From Colivivens sp964537205 (GTDB taxonomy: Bacteria; Bacteroidota; Bacteroidia; Bacteroidales; Bacteroidaceae), in contig CAZHZH010000042.1 in NCBI GenBank assembly GCA_964537205.1, forward strand, positions 1 through 23,663: a stretch of DNA of 23,663 bases, given 5' to 3'. The position numbers and the translations under genes were made by a program. The notes beneath the pieces were generated by a model, which saw only the letters and a program-made list of their open reading frames with translations, was not told where the DNA came from and ran no database searches. Numbering within the stretch: position 1 is the stretch's first letter; each line of letters begins with the position of its first letter. This document shows positions 7,372 through 15,268 of this stretch, one piece after another.

Positions 7372-10352
7372 AATATACGATGTCAACTATATATGGTATT
7401 ATAGCTTTAGGTGCGGCTATGATAATATCGATTCCCATGGAGACTCGCGCTCAAGGACGGACTGATAAGAATATTACAGCAGGTATTGAGAAAAGTCCAG
7501 GTTACTATGAGGAGAATGTTAGAAAATTGTTCAAGAACGGACAATGGGCGGCAGGCAAGCAACTGCTTGACGAAGGATATAAGTACTACCCATACCTTTC
7601 GGCGCTTAACGAACTCATGGGACAATATTATTATCAGTACAAGCAATATGACAAAGCCAGATACTATCTGATTAACTCATTGAAAGACGACGAGTCCAAC
7701 CATCAATCGCGTGAGATATTGGTCAAAGTCGAAGAAGAGACAAAAAACTACTCATCCGCAATTGTTTATGTCAACGAACTTTTGGAAGTAAGTCCCTACA
7801 GTGAACATTGGTGGAGAAAGAAAATAGCCCTCTACAGATACTTAGGCAACGATGATGAGGCGGACAGACTCCTGGAGCGCTTGCGCAGCATATATCCTGA
7901 GAGCGAAAGAATAAAAAAAGACTGGAACTACAGGCTTGAAGTCAAGTATCGCGCCGAACATAATAAAGGAGATATAACCGCCCAGATACATACGTTGAAA
8001 CAGTTGATAGAACTTAACCCCCGAAACGTAGAATATTATTTGGCCCTTACTAATTATTTGCTTCAGGCAGGACATGACGCAGAAGCCGCCGAAGTCGCAG
8101 GCGAAGGAGCGTCGTTCTCACCACACTCAAAAGAACTGATACAGAAAAAAGTCGGTATTCTCGCTGGATTAAATCGATATTCAGAGGCGATGGCATATCT
8201 TGATTCGTTCAAAGGGACGTCAATGGCAGGCTATGCAAATCAGCTAAAAAAGGAAATACAACTGGATGCGGCACGTGCGGCACAATTATACGACCCTTAC
8301 ATCCAATACGCCAAGGCTTACGACACAAACCACTCCGATGAAGCGTTGGCCTTCTTGCTCAACACATCTATGGCACGCGGTTACTACGATGACGCACTGG
8401 TATACTTAAGCGAGGCGAAGAAACGCTATGGCGAGAATCCTTCATTATTATATAAGGAATATCTTGTGAATCGACGATTGGGAAATACATCGAGAGCAAA
8501 CGGACTACTTAACAGATTGTACGAAATGACACCTGAGAACGATGAGGTTGCCACCGAACTGGCAAGGATAAACCTCGACAAAGCCCAGGAGTTCATGAGA
8601 TATGAGCAATATAGCGATGCCATTCCATTGTTGAAAATGGCTTCAAGTGACTATGTCGAAGCAGAACTACGACAAGCCGCCATGTTGCGATTGTTCAATT
8701 GCTACCTTATGACCAAGGACTATGACAACGCATTGAACCTTCTTGACTCTTATAACAACAAATTCGGCTACAACGCGTACCTGCAACAAAAAGCGCGGAT
8801 ATACAGCGCACAAGGCAAGACACCAGTAGCGCTTGAGTTGCTGAAGGAAGGATACACGAACGCCCCAGACTCAATGAAAGCCGCCTACTCAGGAGCTTAT
8901 GAAGAAATCGTTTTGCCGTACATCAAGTCTCTAATTGCCACCGGGACACTCTACATAGCCGACAACCAAATCAAAGAGGCAATAAAGATATGTCCCAACA
9001 GTAACGACTTGCTCAGAATGGGCATTACGACAACGCAATTGCTGCGTAAGCATGATTTGACGGCAGAATATGTCCGTATCGGAAGGCGGCAGTTTCCAGA
9101 CGACCCGTTCTTCATAGTGAAGGAAGCGCAAACATATCAAGCAAGGGGGAACTACAGGGAAGCAATAGACTTGGTGCGTCCGCTTGTTGACACTTACATT
9201 GGTGATTCAACTGTTATTGGCACGTATGCGGAAAACAGCCAATTATTGGCCTTGCAGTACATCAAGGACCACAAACTAAACGAAGCGATGGAAGTGGTTG
9301 ATTCCGCTTTGCTAATTTGGCCTACACACAATGAATTGTTATATACAAAGGGACTGGTATACAAAGCACAAAAGGACTGGGCGAACGCATACACGTACCT
9401 GAAGATGTACAAGCCGTCGTCCGAGGAATTAAAAGCACACCAACGCTTGTTGAACGACATGCTCAACAGAGGGTATAAGAACGTTGTGTCATTTGAATAT
9501 CAGCAAGCGCGTTTGGGCAATACAGATGAAATCACGGGAAACGCATACATGGGCTATACACGCAGGGAAGAGTATAACGAATACACCTTCGATTTAAGCT
9601 ATCTGGGAAGGGATGGAGTCGAAGCAAGTGAGGGTGTTACCGATTTGACAGAAGGAGGAACAGGCGTAATGCTTGGCGCGCAATGGAAGCACATGTTTAC
9701 GAAGAAGTTCAACGCATATATTAAAGGAGCTTGGGCTAATAAGTATTTCCCAAAGTTCACAGTAAAAGTCGGCGCGGCCTTGGACATACCACATGATTGG
9801 ACAATCAATGTGGACTATAGTTTGCGGCACGTCCAGTCGTATGCAGGTGTATATGGATGGACCGATCCTGATGGTTCATTAGGAATAGAGAATGTATATG
9901 TACGTACAGGATGGTCAAAGAGCTACAAAAATTTGCACATGCTGACATTGGGACTGACTAAAACATTAGAACAATTCATTATTGCCGGCAGCGTGGACGG
10001 ATTCTTGCTTGACAGCAAATATTATATTAACGGCAAAGCCAAAATACAATTCTTTCCGTTTGAAGGCGTGAACTCACATATATTTGCCACCGGCGGTGTC
10101 GGCACTGCGCCAGAAAGCTCTATCATTGACCGCTCACTCCCTGCCGCCTTCGACCATTTGAACACATTCGTGGGTTTTGGCGGGTACTATACAGTAAACC
10201 AACACCTGGGCTTCTCCATTTCAGGTACATGGTACACCATGTATACGCAAAGCGAGGAATTGCTGACCGGTGTTTATGAAAACGACCCTTTGGTGGCTAC
10301 TTCTTACAATAACATTTTCTATATCAATGCGTCAGCTTTGATTAGTTTTTAA
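7368..10352 (+). CDS. TPR protein with C-terminal YaiO-type outer-membrane beta-barrel
   Basis: This 994-residue protein has a signal peptide (about 1-29, ending ETRAQG), a long periplasmic run of TPR-like helical repeats (about 40-700) and a beta-barrel (about 705-994). The barrel shows alternating aromatic/polar strands and a terminal Phe (ALISF), the usual recognition signal for barrel assembly. The barrel resembles the YaiO family. The layout is that of PgaA, where the TPR part guides the glycan and the barrel exports it, but the TPR part here is longer. It follows the GT2 synthase and precedes a lipoprotein, so I infer that it is the outer-membrane exporter of the polymer. The start at 7368 keeps a full signal peptide; an ATG at 7380 would also work. 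A pure scaffold role for the TPR part remains possible. Confidence 0.85.
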   Translation: MKYTMSTIYGIIALGAAMIISIPMETRAQGRTDKNITAGIEKSPGYYEENVRKLFKNGQWAAGKQLLDEGYKYYPYLSALNELMGQYYYQYKQYDKARYYLINSLKDDESNHQSREILVKVEEETKNYSSAIVYVNELLEVSPYSEHWWRKKIALYRYLGNDDEADRLLERLRSIYPESERIKKDWNYRLEVKYRAEHNKGDITAQIHTLKQLIELNPRNVEYYLALTNYLLQAGHDAEAAEVAGEGASFSPHSKELIQKKVGILAGLNRYSEAMAYLDSFKGTSMAGYANQLKKEIQLDAARAAQLYDPYIQYAKAYDTNHSDEALAFLLNTSMARGYYDDALVYLSEAKKRYGENPSLLYKEYLVNRRLGNTSRANGLLNRLYEMTPENDEVATELARINLDKAQEFMRYEQYSDAIPLLKMASSDYVEAELRQAAMLRLFNCYLMTKDYDNALNLLDSYNNKFGYNAYLQQKARIYSAQGKTPVALELLKEGYTNAPDSMKAAYSGAYEEIVLPYIKSLIATGTLYIADNQIKEAIKICPNSNDLLRMGITTTQLLRKHDLTAEYVRIGRRQFPDDPFFIVKEAQTYQARGNYREAIDLVRPLVDTYIGDSTVIGTYAENSQLLALQYIKDHKLNEAMEVVDSALLIWPTHNELLYTKGLVYKAQKDWANAYTYLKMYKPSSEELKAHQRLLNDMLNRGYKNVVSFEYQQARLGNTDEITGNAYMGYTRREEYNEYTFDLSYLGRDGVEASEGVTDLTEGGTGVMLGAQWKHMFTKKFNAYIKGAWANKYFPKFTVKVGAALDIPHDWTINVDYSLRHVQSYAGVYGWTDPDGSLGIENVYVRTGWSKSYKNLHMLTLGLTKTLEQFIIAGSVDGFLLDSKYYINGKAKIQFFPFEGVNSHIFATGGVGTAPESSIIDRSLPAAFDHLNTFVGFGGYYTVNQHLGFSISGTWYTMYTQSEELLTGVYENDPLVATSYNNIFYINASALISF

Positions 10353-10355
10353 ATA

Positions 10356-11672
10356 ATGAAGATGATGAAACGGTTTAACATAGTATCTTGTCTACTTGTA
10401 ATATCAGTGACACTGTTTTCTTGTAAGGCTCAAGTCAAGCATACCGAAACGCCCGACTTCGAATTCCGGGCGATATACAGTCCGACTAATGCGTCTGACT
10501 CTATACGTAAGGCATACCATACCCATCATGTCGACTATGACTGGGGGTTGTGGGGACACAACCTGCACAAGGTATTGGGAGAGGACGCAGACAACGACGT
10601 GTACGCCACCATTGATGGGAAAAAAGATAAGGACCAGTATTGCTTTAGCAGCGATAAGATGTACAACGCACTGGTTGAATATATAATTGACAACTTCGGA
10701 TATGGAAACGAGCCAGGGTCGTCAACCCGCATAAGCATAATGCCGCGCGACAATAAGAAATCGTGCACGTGTAATAAATGCGTCAAGCTGGGCAACACAT
10801 CGGACAATGCGACTCCGGCTGTTACAAATATGATGAAACGTCTTGCCAAACGATTCCCAGGTCATCAGTTCTTTACATCCGCTTATCATACGACAAAAAA
10901 GGCTCCAGCCGAGAAACTACCTTCAAACGTCGGAGTAATCATAAGCGCCGTCGACCTGCCGATGCGTGTGAATTTCACGGAGAACAAAGGCTACCGCACG
11001 TTCATGAGCATGATTAACGATTGGAAAGACAAGACCACCTTAATATACATATGGGACTACCCACGCAACTATAGTGACTATTTGTCTCCATTCCCTTGCC
11101 TTTTGGTCATGCAAAAACGATTCCAACTATATAAGGAGCAAGGTGTGAAAGGCATTTTCTTGAACGGCAGCGGCGATGACTATTCTTCGTTTGACGATAT
11201 GCAGACTTTCGTGCTGGCCAAGTTGCTATACAATGTCAACACCAACGTAGAAGAGGAAGTAAAAGCTTTCTATAAAGACAACTATCCACAAACCGGCCGT
11301 ATGATAAGTGACTATTACCTGTCGTTGGAAAATAAAGTCGCGACGACAAATCACATAATACCTTTGTATGGTTCAATGGAAGAAGAAGTAGAATCGTATC
11401 TTGACCCGCAAAAATTCACCGCGTTTCGAAGCGGTCTTGATAAAGCGTCAAAGAATGTGGAGCATACGGAACGCACGAAATTGAACTATTTGCTCACCGC
11501 ATTGAGTTTCACACAAATTCAATTGCTCAACTTGGAAGGACAGGATGCCGACGAGGCTCTAAAGGAGGATATGGTTGAGGTCTTGAAAGGGCATAACGAA
11601 CTACACGGAATGAAAAATTACGGAGAGACCGATGCCAACATAGACAATTTCATAAAGAAGAACCAACAATAA
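10356..11672 (+). CDS. DUF4838-like lipoprotein, possible glycan-active enzyme
   Basis: This 438-residue protein has a lipoprotein signal: a hydrophobic segment followed by LFSC, with the lipidated Cys at 23. The next residues (KAQVK) lack the acidic surface-export signal known from Bacteroidetes lipoproteins, so a periplasm-facing anchor is more likely. The body matches what I know of DUF4838: an HN-rich N-terminal part, a C-x-C-x-x-C cluster (C137, C139, C142) and a barrel-like region with IYIWDYPRNY and KGIFLNGSGDD. The family is thought to be related to glycoside hydrolases, but its reaction is not established. It starts three bases after the exporter gene. By position it could trim or modify the polymer, as PgaB and PelA do in their systems (inference). 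Confidence 0.72.
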   Translation: MKMMKRFNIVSCLLVISVTLFSCKAQVKHTETPDFEFRAIYSPTNASDSIRKAYHTHHVDYDWGLWGHNLHKVLGEDADNDVYATIDGKKDKDQYCFSSDKMYNALVEYIIDNFGYGNEPGSSTRISIMPRDNKKSCTCNKCVKLGNTSDNATPAVTNMMKRLAKRFPGHQFFTSAYHTTKKAPAEKLPSNVGVIISAVDLPMRVNFTENKGYRTFMSMINDWKDKTTLIYIWDYPRNYSDYLSPFPCLLVMQKRFQLYKEQGVKGIFLNGSGDDYSSFDDMQTFVLAKLLYNVNTNVEEEVKAFYKDNYPQTGRMISDYYLSLENKVATTNHIIPLYGSMEEEVESYLDPQKFTAFRSGLDKASKNVEHTERTKLNYLLTALSFTQIQLLNLEGQDADEALKEDMVEVLKGHNELHGMKNYGETDANIDNFIKKNQQ

Positions 11673-11702
11673 TAACGGACATAGTTAATTACTATACATA
11701 AC

Positions 11703-12740
11703 ATGCGCAATCTTAAATACATATTGGCAACGGTGGCACTTGTAACACTTCCTTCATTGACATTTGATTCCTGCAAGAAAGTGCTTGGACCGACGGAGGT
11801 TGAGATTGAAGACTCTGTCAGACATTACCTTCCTGTAGTCCTTGGCGATGAAGTCCGCATGGTCTGGGTGGTCAAGAATGTTGGAAAAGAAAGTCTGCTT
11901 ATTACTGACATTCAACCGGCAAACGGGTCTATAGAATTGAAGTCCATCGAAACCGGACTTATTCCTCCCGGTGGCGAGGAGAGGATATTCGCGATTTTCC
12001 ATTCAGAAAAGAACGTCGGTTATGCCGAGCACAAGATCCGTATATTCGGCAACATCGCGCCAAACGGTGTCAAGGAGATGAAGTTTGACATACATATTGT
12101 ACGACCGTCAATCGACCGAACAGATTATGAGGAGATCTACTACGACAACGAAACCGACATAGACCGTGAGTCGTTCAACCGTGGCGTGTTGAACAGGGCA
12201 TATTACACTGATGCCGACTCTGCCGATTACATGGACATAGAGGATGTCGGAAGTTTAAGGGACTACAAAACTATGAGAGAGGAATTTATGGCCGAAAGGG
12301 GCAAATCGGATTCCGGCAACGCCAAAAAAAATACGGGGAAAAAGTCGAATAACGCCACGAGCTCTTCAACCACGACATCCGGCAAGGGAACATTTGTCAG
12401 AACGGGAGAAGGAGAAGACGAAAGCTCATACGTTGACGTCCTGCAATTCGGTGTCCAACGTACGGCCATTGATAATGAGGATTTCGTTGACGAGATAGTC
12501 ATTTGGTACAACCGGCATAAGGGAGCCAAGATCTCATTAAAAGGTTACGCGGACAAGGAGACTGGCAACTCACGCTTAAATATGCAATTGTCACAGAAAC
12601 GTATAAACAATGTAGTAGAGTCTCTCATACGCAAGGGTGTTCCTCGCAAGGATATCGTAGCCAAAGCATACGGTGACACCGCGCAGCCATTCGCCGAGAA
12701 CGAAAAGAACCGATGTGTTTTAGTGGAAGTACATAAATAA
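11703..12740 (+). CDS. DUF1573-OmpA domain protein, probable envelope anchor
   Basis: In this 345-residue exported protein, a hydrophobic N-terminus ends at Cys24 in TFDSC, a poor but possible Bacteroidetes lipobox. Residues about 45-135 form a DUF1573-like Ig fold (VVLGDEVRMVWVVKNVG and following). A linker rich in Ser, Thr, Asn and Lys follows (about 198-235), then an OmpA C-terminal domain (about 238-345). The peptidoglycan-contacting Asp and Arg appear to be D284 and R300 in the GYADKETG...LSQKR motif, with one extra residue between them compared with E. coli OmpA. The OmpA part should hold the protein to the cell wall, and the Ig-like part could contact the exporter or the polymer. It sits inside the exopolysaccharide-like block, between the DUF4838 and CotH genes. 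Confidence 0.85.
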   Translation: MRNLKYILATVALVTLPSLTFDSCKKVLGPTEVEIEDSVRHYLPVVLGDEVRMVWVVKNVGKESLLITDIQPANGSIELKSIETGLIPPGGEERIFAIFHSEKNVGYAEHKIRIFGNIAPNGVKEMKFDIHIVRPSIDRTDYEEIYYDNETDIDRESFNRGVLNRAYYTDADSADYMDIEDVGSLRDYKTMREEFMAERGKSDSGNAKKNTGKKSNNATSSSTTTSGKGTFVRTGEGEDESSYVDVLQFGVQRTAIDNEDFVDEIVIWYNRHKGAKISLKGYADKETGNSRLNMQLSQKRINNVVESLIRKGVPRKDIVAKAYGDTAQPFAENEKNRCVLVEVHK

Positions 12741-12755
12741 AAAAAAGGACTCAAT

Positions 12756-14252
12756 ATGAAACAGCAGTGGTATAATCTCTTTATCTTATTCATGATATTC
12801 ATAATGCCGGCGTCTGCACAAGACACTACACCGACTCTGCCAGTACTACGTGTTACAATGGATGGGCAGTTCACAAAAGGGATGTCGTATGTAAACGGAT
12901 ACATGCAGCTAACCGACGTTGATGGCACTGTCGTTGAAATGCCGGCAAAATTCAAGACACGCGGCGCTACGGCAAGTGAATACATGATGAAACCGTCATT
13001 TAACATGAAATTGCGCAACGCTGACTATACCGAAGAAGCCGATACGACGTTGCTTGGACTCAGAGAATGCTCGTCTTGGATTCTTGACGCCATGGCAATT
13101 GACCGTATTTGCATGCGCAACAGGGTATGCATGGACATTTGGAACGACTTCTCAAAACTGCCTTATGATACTGATTTCGGAGGACGCAACGGAACCATAG
13201 GCAAGTTCCTTGAAGTGTATATCAACAATGCATATTATGGGATTTACTGTATGTCTGACAGAATAAACCGCAAGCTACTAAATCTTAAAAAGGTGAAGAT
13301 TACAGACGATGAAACGCCATTGCTTCGAGGCGTATTGTATAAGAGCGGAACGACTGATATTGATGACCAAAACAATCCCGGATACAATTCAGATTATACC
13401 GCATGTACCGTTGAATGGCATAATGCGTGGGAACTGACTTATCCCGATGACTACGCAAGCGAAGCAGTGTGGGCTCCGTTACAAGACGCATTTAATAACG
13501 GGCAAAGCGAGGCATACGTGAACAAGTATTTTTATATTGACAACCTCGCCGACTATCAAATACATGTGATGGCATTGAGCATTGCCGATAATTGGGGTAA
13601 TAAAAACCACTTCCTATCCATCCGCAACATGAATAAGAATATTGACGATCCCGACTCAACAGAATCCAACCGGCGTCGCTTTGTAATAACCCCATGGGAC
13701 TTGGATACCAGTCTCGGAGGAGACTATAATGGAAGTTTATACGATGGGACTTACAGTGATTGGCCTGTCGCTTCAATAGGCGGAAACGCACCTTATCCAA
13801 TAACCTATATAAGCGGAAAACAATATTACGAAAACCTATTGAAGGAAAAATGGATTGCGGCACGGCGGGGTGCGTTTTCGGTGGATTCAATAAACACCAA
13901 GCTTGAACGCTATCGTGACTTGTTCATAAACAGCGGAGCATGGAGCCGCATGGTAAACCATTTCAATGCAGCAAAGTATCAACCGCAATATGTACAAGAT
14001 CTCAGTAAGGAAATAGCGTATATAGAGGAGTGGTATAGGCAACGTGTGCAGGAGATGGACTCATATTTTAATATAACAGGAGAAGATGTCAATCAAGACG
14101 GAAAGGTCGACACACAAGACGCATTGGCGATTTACGAACTTATGCAGTCAGGCAATAGCCTTGGACTTTCGAACATAGAAGATGTAAACCTGGATGGAAG
14201 TGTGGACACACAAGACGTACTAACCGTCTATGAATATATAAAATCACATTGA
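12756..14252 (+). CDS. secreted CotH-like kinase with C-terminal dockerin
   Basis: This 498-residue protein has a signal peptide (1-21, ending ASAQ) and no lipobox. Residues about 28-420 match the CotH family of atypical protein kinases: KPSFNMKLR near 86-94, GTIGKFLEVYINNAYYG, NWGNKNHF near 280 and PWDLDTSLGG at 313-322. D315 and D317 are the likely metal-binding pair. The last 55 residues form a type I dockerin with two Ca-binding repeats starting at D444 (DVNQDGKVDTQD) and D476 (DVNLDGSVDTQD). CotH proteins phosphorylate secreted proteins, and dockerins bind cohesins. It is the last gene of the block, 15 bases after the OmpA gene with an AGGA-like sequence before the ATG. The substrate and the cohesin partner are unknown; no cohesin is visible in this window. 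Confidence 0.88.
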   Translation: MKQQWYNLFILFMIFIMPASAQDTTPTLPVLRVTMDGQFTKGMSYVNGYMQLTDVDGTVVEMPAKFKTRGATASEYMMKPSFNMKLRNADYTEEADTTLLGLRECSSWILDAMAIDRICMRNRVCMDIWNDFSKLPYDTDFGGRNGTIGKFLEVYINNAYYGIYCMSDRINRKLLNLKKVKITDDETPLLRGVLYKSGTTDIDDQNNPGYNSDYTACTVEWHNAWELTYPDDYASEAVWAPLQDAFNNGQSEAYVNKYFYIDNLADYQIHVMALSIADNWGNKNHFLSIRNMNKNIDDPDSTESNRRRFVITPWDLDTSLGGDYNGSLYDGTYSDWPVASIGGNAPYPITYISGKQYYENLLKEKWIAARRGAFSVDSINTKLERYRDLFINSGAWSRMVNHFNAAKYQPQYVQDLSKEIAYIEEWYRQRVQEMDSYFNITGEDVNQDGKVDTQDALAIYELMQSGNSLGLSNIEDVNLDGSVDTQDVLTVYEYIKSH

Positions 14253-14291
14253 CACTACATATAAGCCGATAAGTCCAGTCTCGCAAATAAG

Positions 14292-14329
14292 ACCATGACC
14301 TTCTACGTACCTAAAAGGTTGCGCATGGT
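14292..14329 (+). terminator. stem-loop after the seven-gene block, possible terminator
   Basis: The outer arms ACCATG (14292-14297) and CATGGT (14324-14329) and the inner arms ACCTT (14298-14302) and AAGGT (14315-14319) pair exactly, with a TGCG bulge on the 3' side. It lies 40 bases after the CotH stop, where a terminator is expected, but no T-run follows. The same stretch also holds a chance 14-codon frame. Confidence 0.3.
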
Positions 14330-14407
14330 AGTGATGTGACCTGAACTAATGAACTATAATTATTATTAAAGTAAACAAATAATCAATTACGGTACTAAGT
14401 TTCTTGC

Positions 14408-14415
14408 TAATTTTG
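14408..14415 (+). promoter_or_regulatory. -7 promoter element immediately before the DUF4294 gene
   Basis: TAATTTTG matches TAnnTTTG exactly, but it ends only four bases before the ATG at 14420, so the transcript would start at or next to the start codon. No good TTTG is seen at the -33 position. Confidence 0.45.
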
Positions 14416-14419
14416 TAGC

Positions 14420-15067
14420 ATGAACGAGATTGTAAAATACATATTAGTAATCTTTTGTTTAGCAATGAACGTAAGTGCAAGTACCGCACAAAATGTCGTT
14501 GTTAACGAAGAGACTAATCGCCAAATGGCAGGCGACCCCATATTTCAGCACTACGTGGGGTATGCTGGCATGGTCGAATACGAAGGTGAGCAGATTCCAT
14601 GGTATGTCATGTCGGATGTGCTTATCTTCAATAAGTTGCAGTTCAAGAGTCCCCGCCAAGCGAAAAAGTATTACAAGATTGCGCGCAACATAAAAATTGT
14701 ATATCCCATTGCCGTAGAAATACAAAAGACCATAGAAGGGTGTGTCGCACATTTGGATTCTCTTCAGACAAAGGAAGAAAAAGACGCCTACATGAAGAAA
14801 ATCGAGAAGGACTTAAGAAAACAATATACACCAAGACTCAAAAAACTGACATTCTCACAAGGCAAGTTGCTTATAAAGTTAATCGACCGACAATGCGGAA
14901 TGAGTAGCTATCAGTTGATAAAAACATACATGGGCAAGTTCAAAGCAAGTGTGTCGAATGCGTTTGCCACTCTGTTTGGAGCCAGTTTGAAGAAAAAATA
15001 CGACCCAGAAGTAGACGACCGTTTGACTGAACGCTGCATCCTCCTAATCGAGTCAGGGCAAATGTAG
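14420..15067 (+). CDS. exported DUF4294 family protein
   Basis: This 215-residue protein has a signal peptide (about 1-23, ending STAQ). The rest fits the DUF4294 family of Bacteroidetes: a short beta part (YEGEQIPWYVMSDVLIF), basic helices, and the conserved segment LTFSQGKLLIKLIDRQCG followed by SSYQLIKTYMG and ATLFGASLKKKYDP. The family's function is not known; it is probably a periplasmic helper. An ATG 15 codons downstream would remove the signal peptide, so the first ATG is preferred although it lies right beside a promoter element. It is separated from recN by 201 bases that contain recN's own promoter element. Confidence 0.85.
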   Translation: MNEIVKYILVIFCLAMNVSASTAQNVVVNEETNRQMAGDPIFQHYVGYAGMVEYEGEQIPWYVMSDVLIFNKLQFKSPRQAKKYYKIARNIKIVYPIAVEIQKTIEGCVAHLDSLQTKEEKDAYMKKIEKDLRKQYTPRLKKLTFSQGKLLIKLIDRQCGMSSYQLIKTYMGKFKASVSNAFATLFGASLKKKYDPEVDDRLTERCILLIESGQM

Positions 15068-15224
15068 CCACATGTTACATAGCATATCAAGCAGACACAT
15101 GAAATGCTCAAGCGGTGATTAAGACATGCCTTGATAATTATAACACACGCCCTATGCCATAACAAAAATACCCGTAGCACTCCATTTTGTCATTGCCTTA
15201 TGATGTCGTTTGCGAAAAAATGCG

Positions 15225-15232
15225 TAATTTTG
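15225..15232 (+). promoter_or_regulatory. -7 promoter element of recN
   Basis: TAATTTTG matches the Bacteroidetes -7 consensus. Transcription would start near 15237, giving about 32 bases of leader to the recN ATG at 15269. A TTTG at 15209-15212 is only 12 bases upstream, too close to be the normal -33. Confidence 0.5.
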
Positions 15233-15268
15233 CATTCACTTTCAAAACGCATACTTTAAAGTCTCTAT

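Noticed and set aside
12545..13018. 157-codon minus-strand frame across the OmpA/CotH junction
   Set aside because: It lies antisense to two clear genes, has Cys/Ser/Phe-rich composition typical of shadow frames and matches no family.
13492..13890. 132-codon minus-strand frame within the CotH gene
   Set aside because: It is antisense to the conserved CotH core and its translation resembles no known protein.
4154..14252. Cellulosome or polysaccharide-utilisation locus suggested by the dockerin and DUF4838 genes
   Set aside because: No SusC/SusD pair, cohesin or classical glycoside hydrolase is present; the synthase and exporter point to synthesis rather than breakdown.
14253..14419. 14-codon frame (starting at 14295) as a small peptide gene
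   Set aside because: It coincides with a stem-loop, lacks a start context and is too short to support.
15068..15268. Small gene between DUF4294 and recN
   Set aside because: Only very short frames (about 16 codons) are present; the region is explained by the recN promoter.
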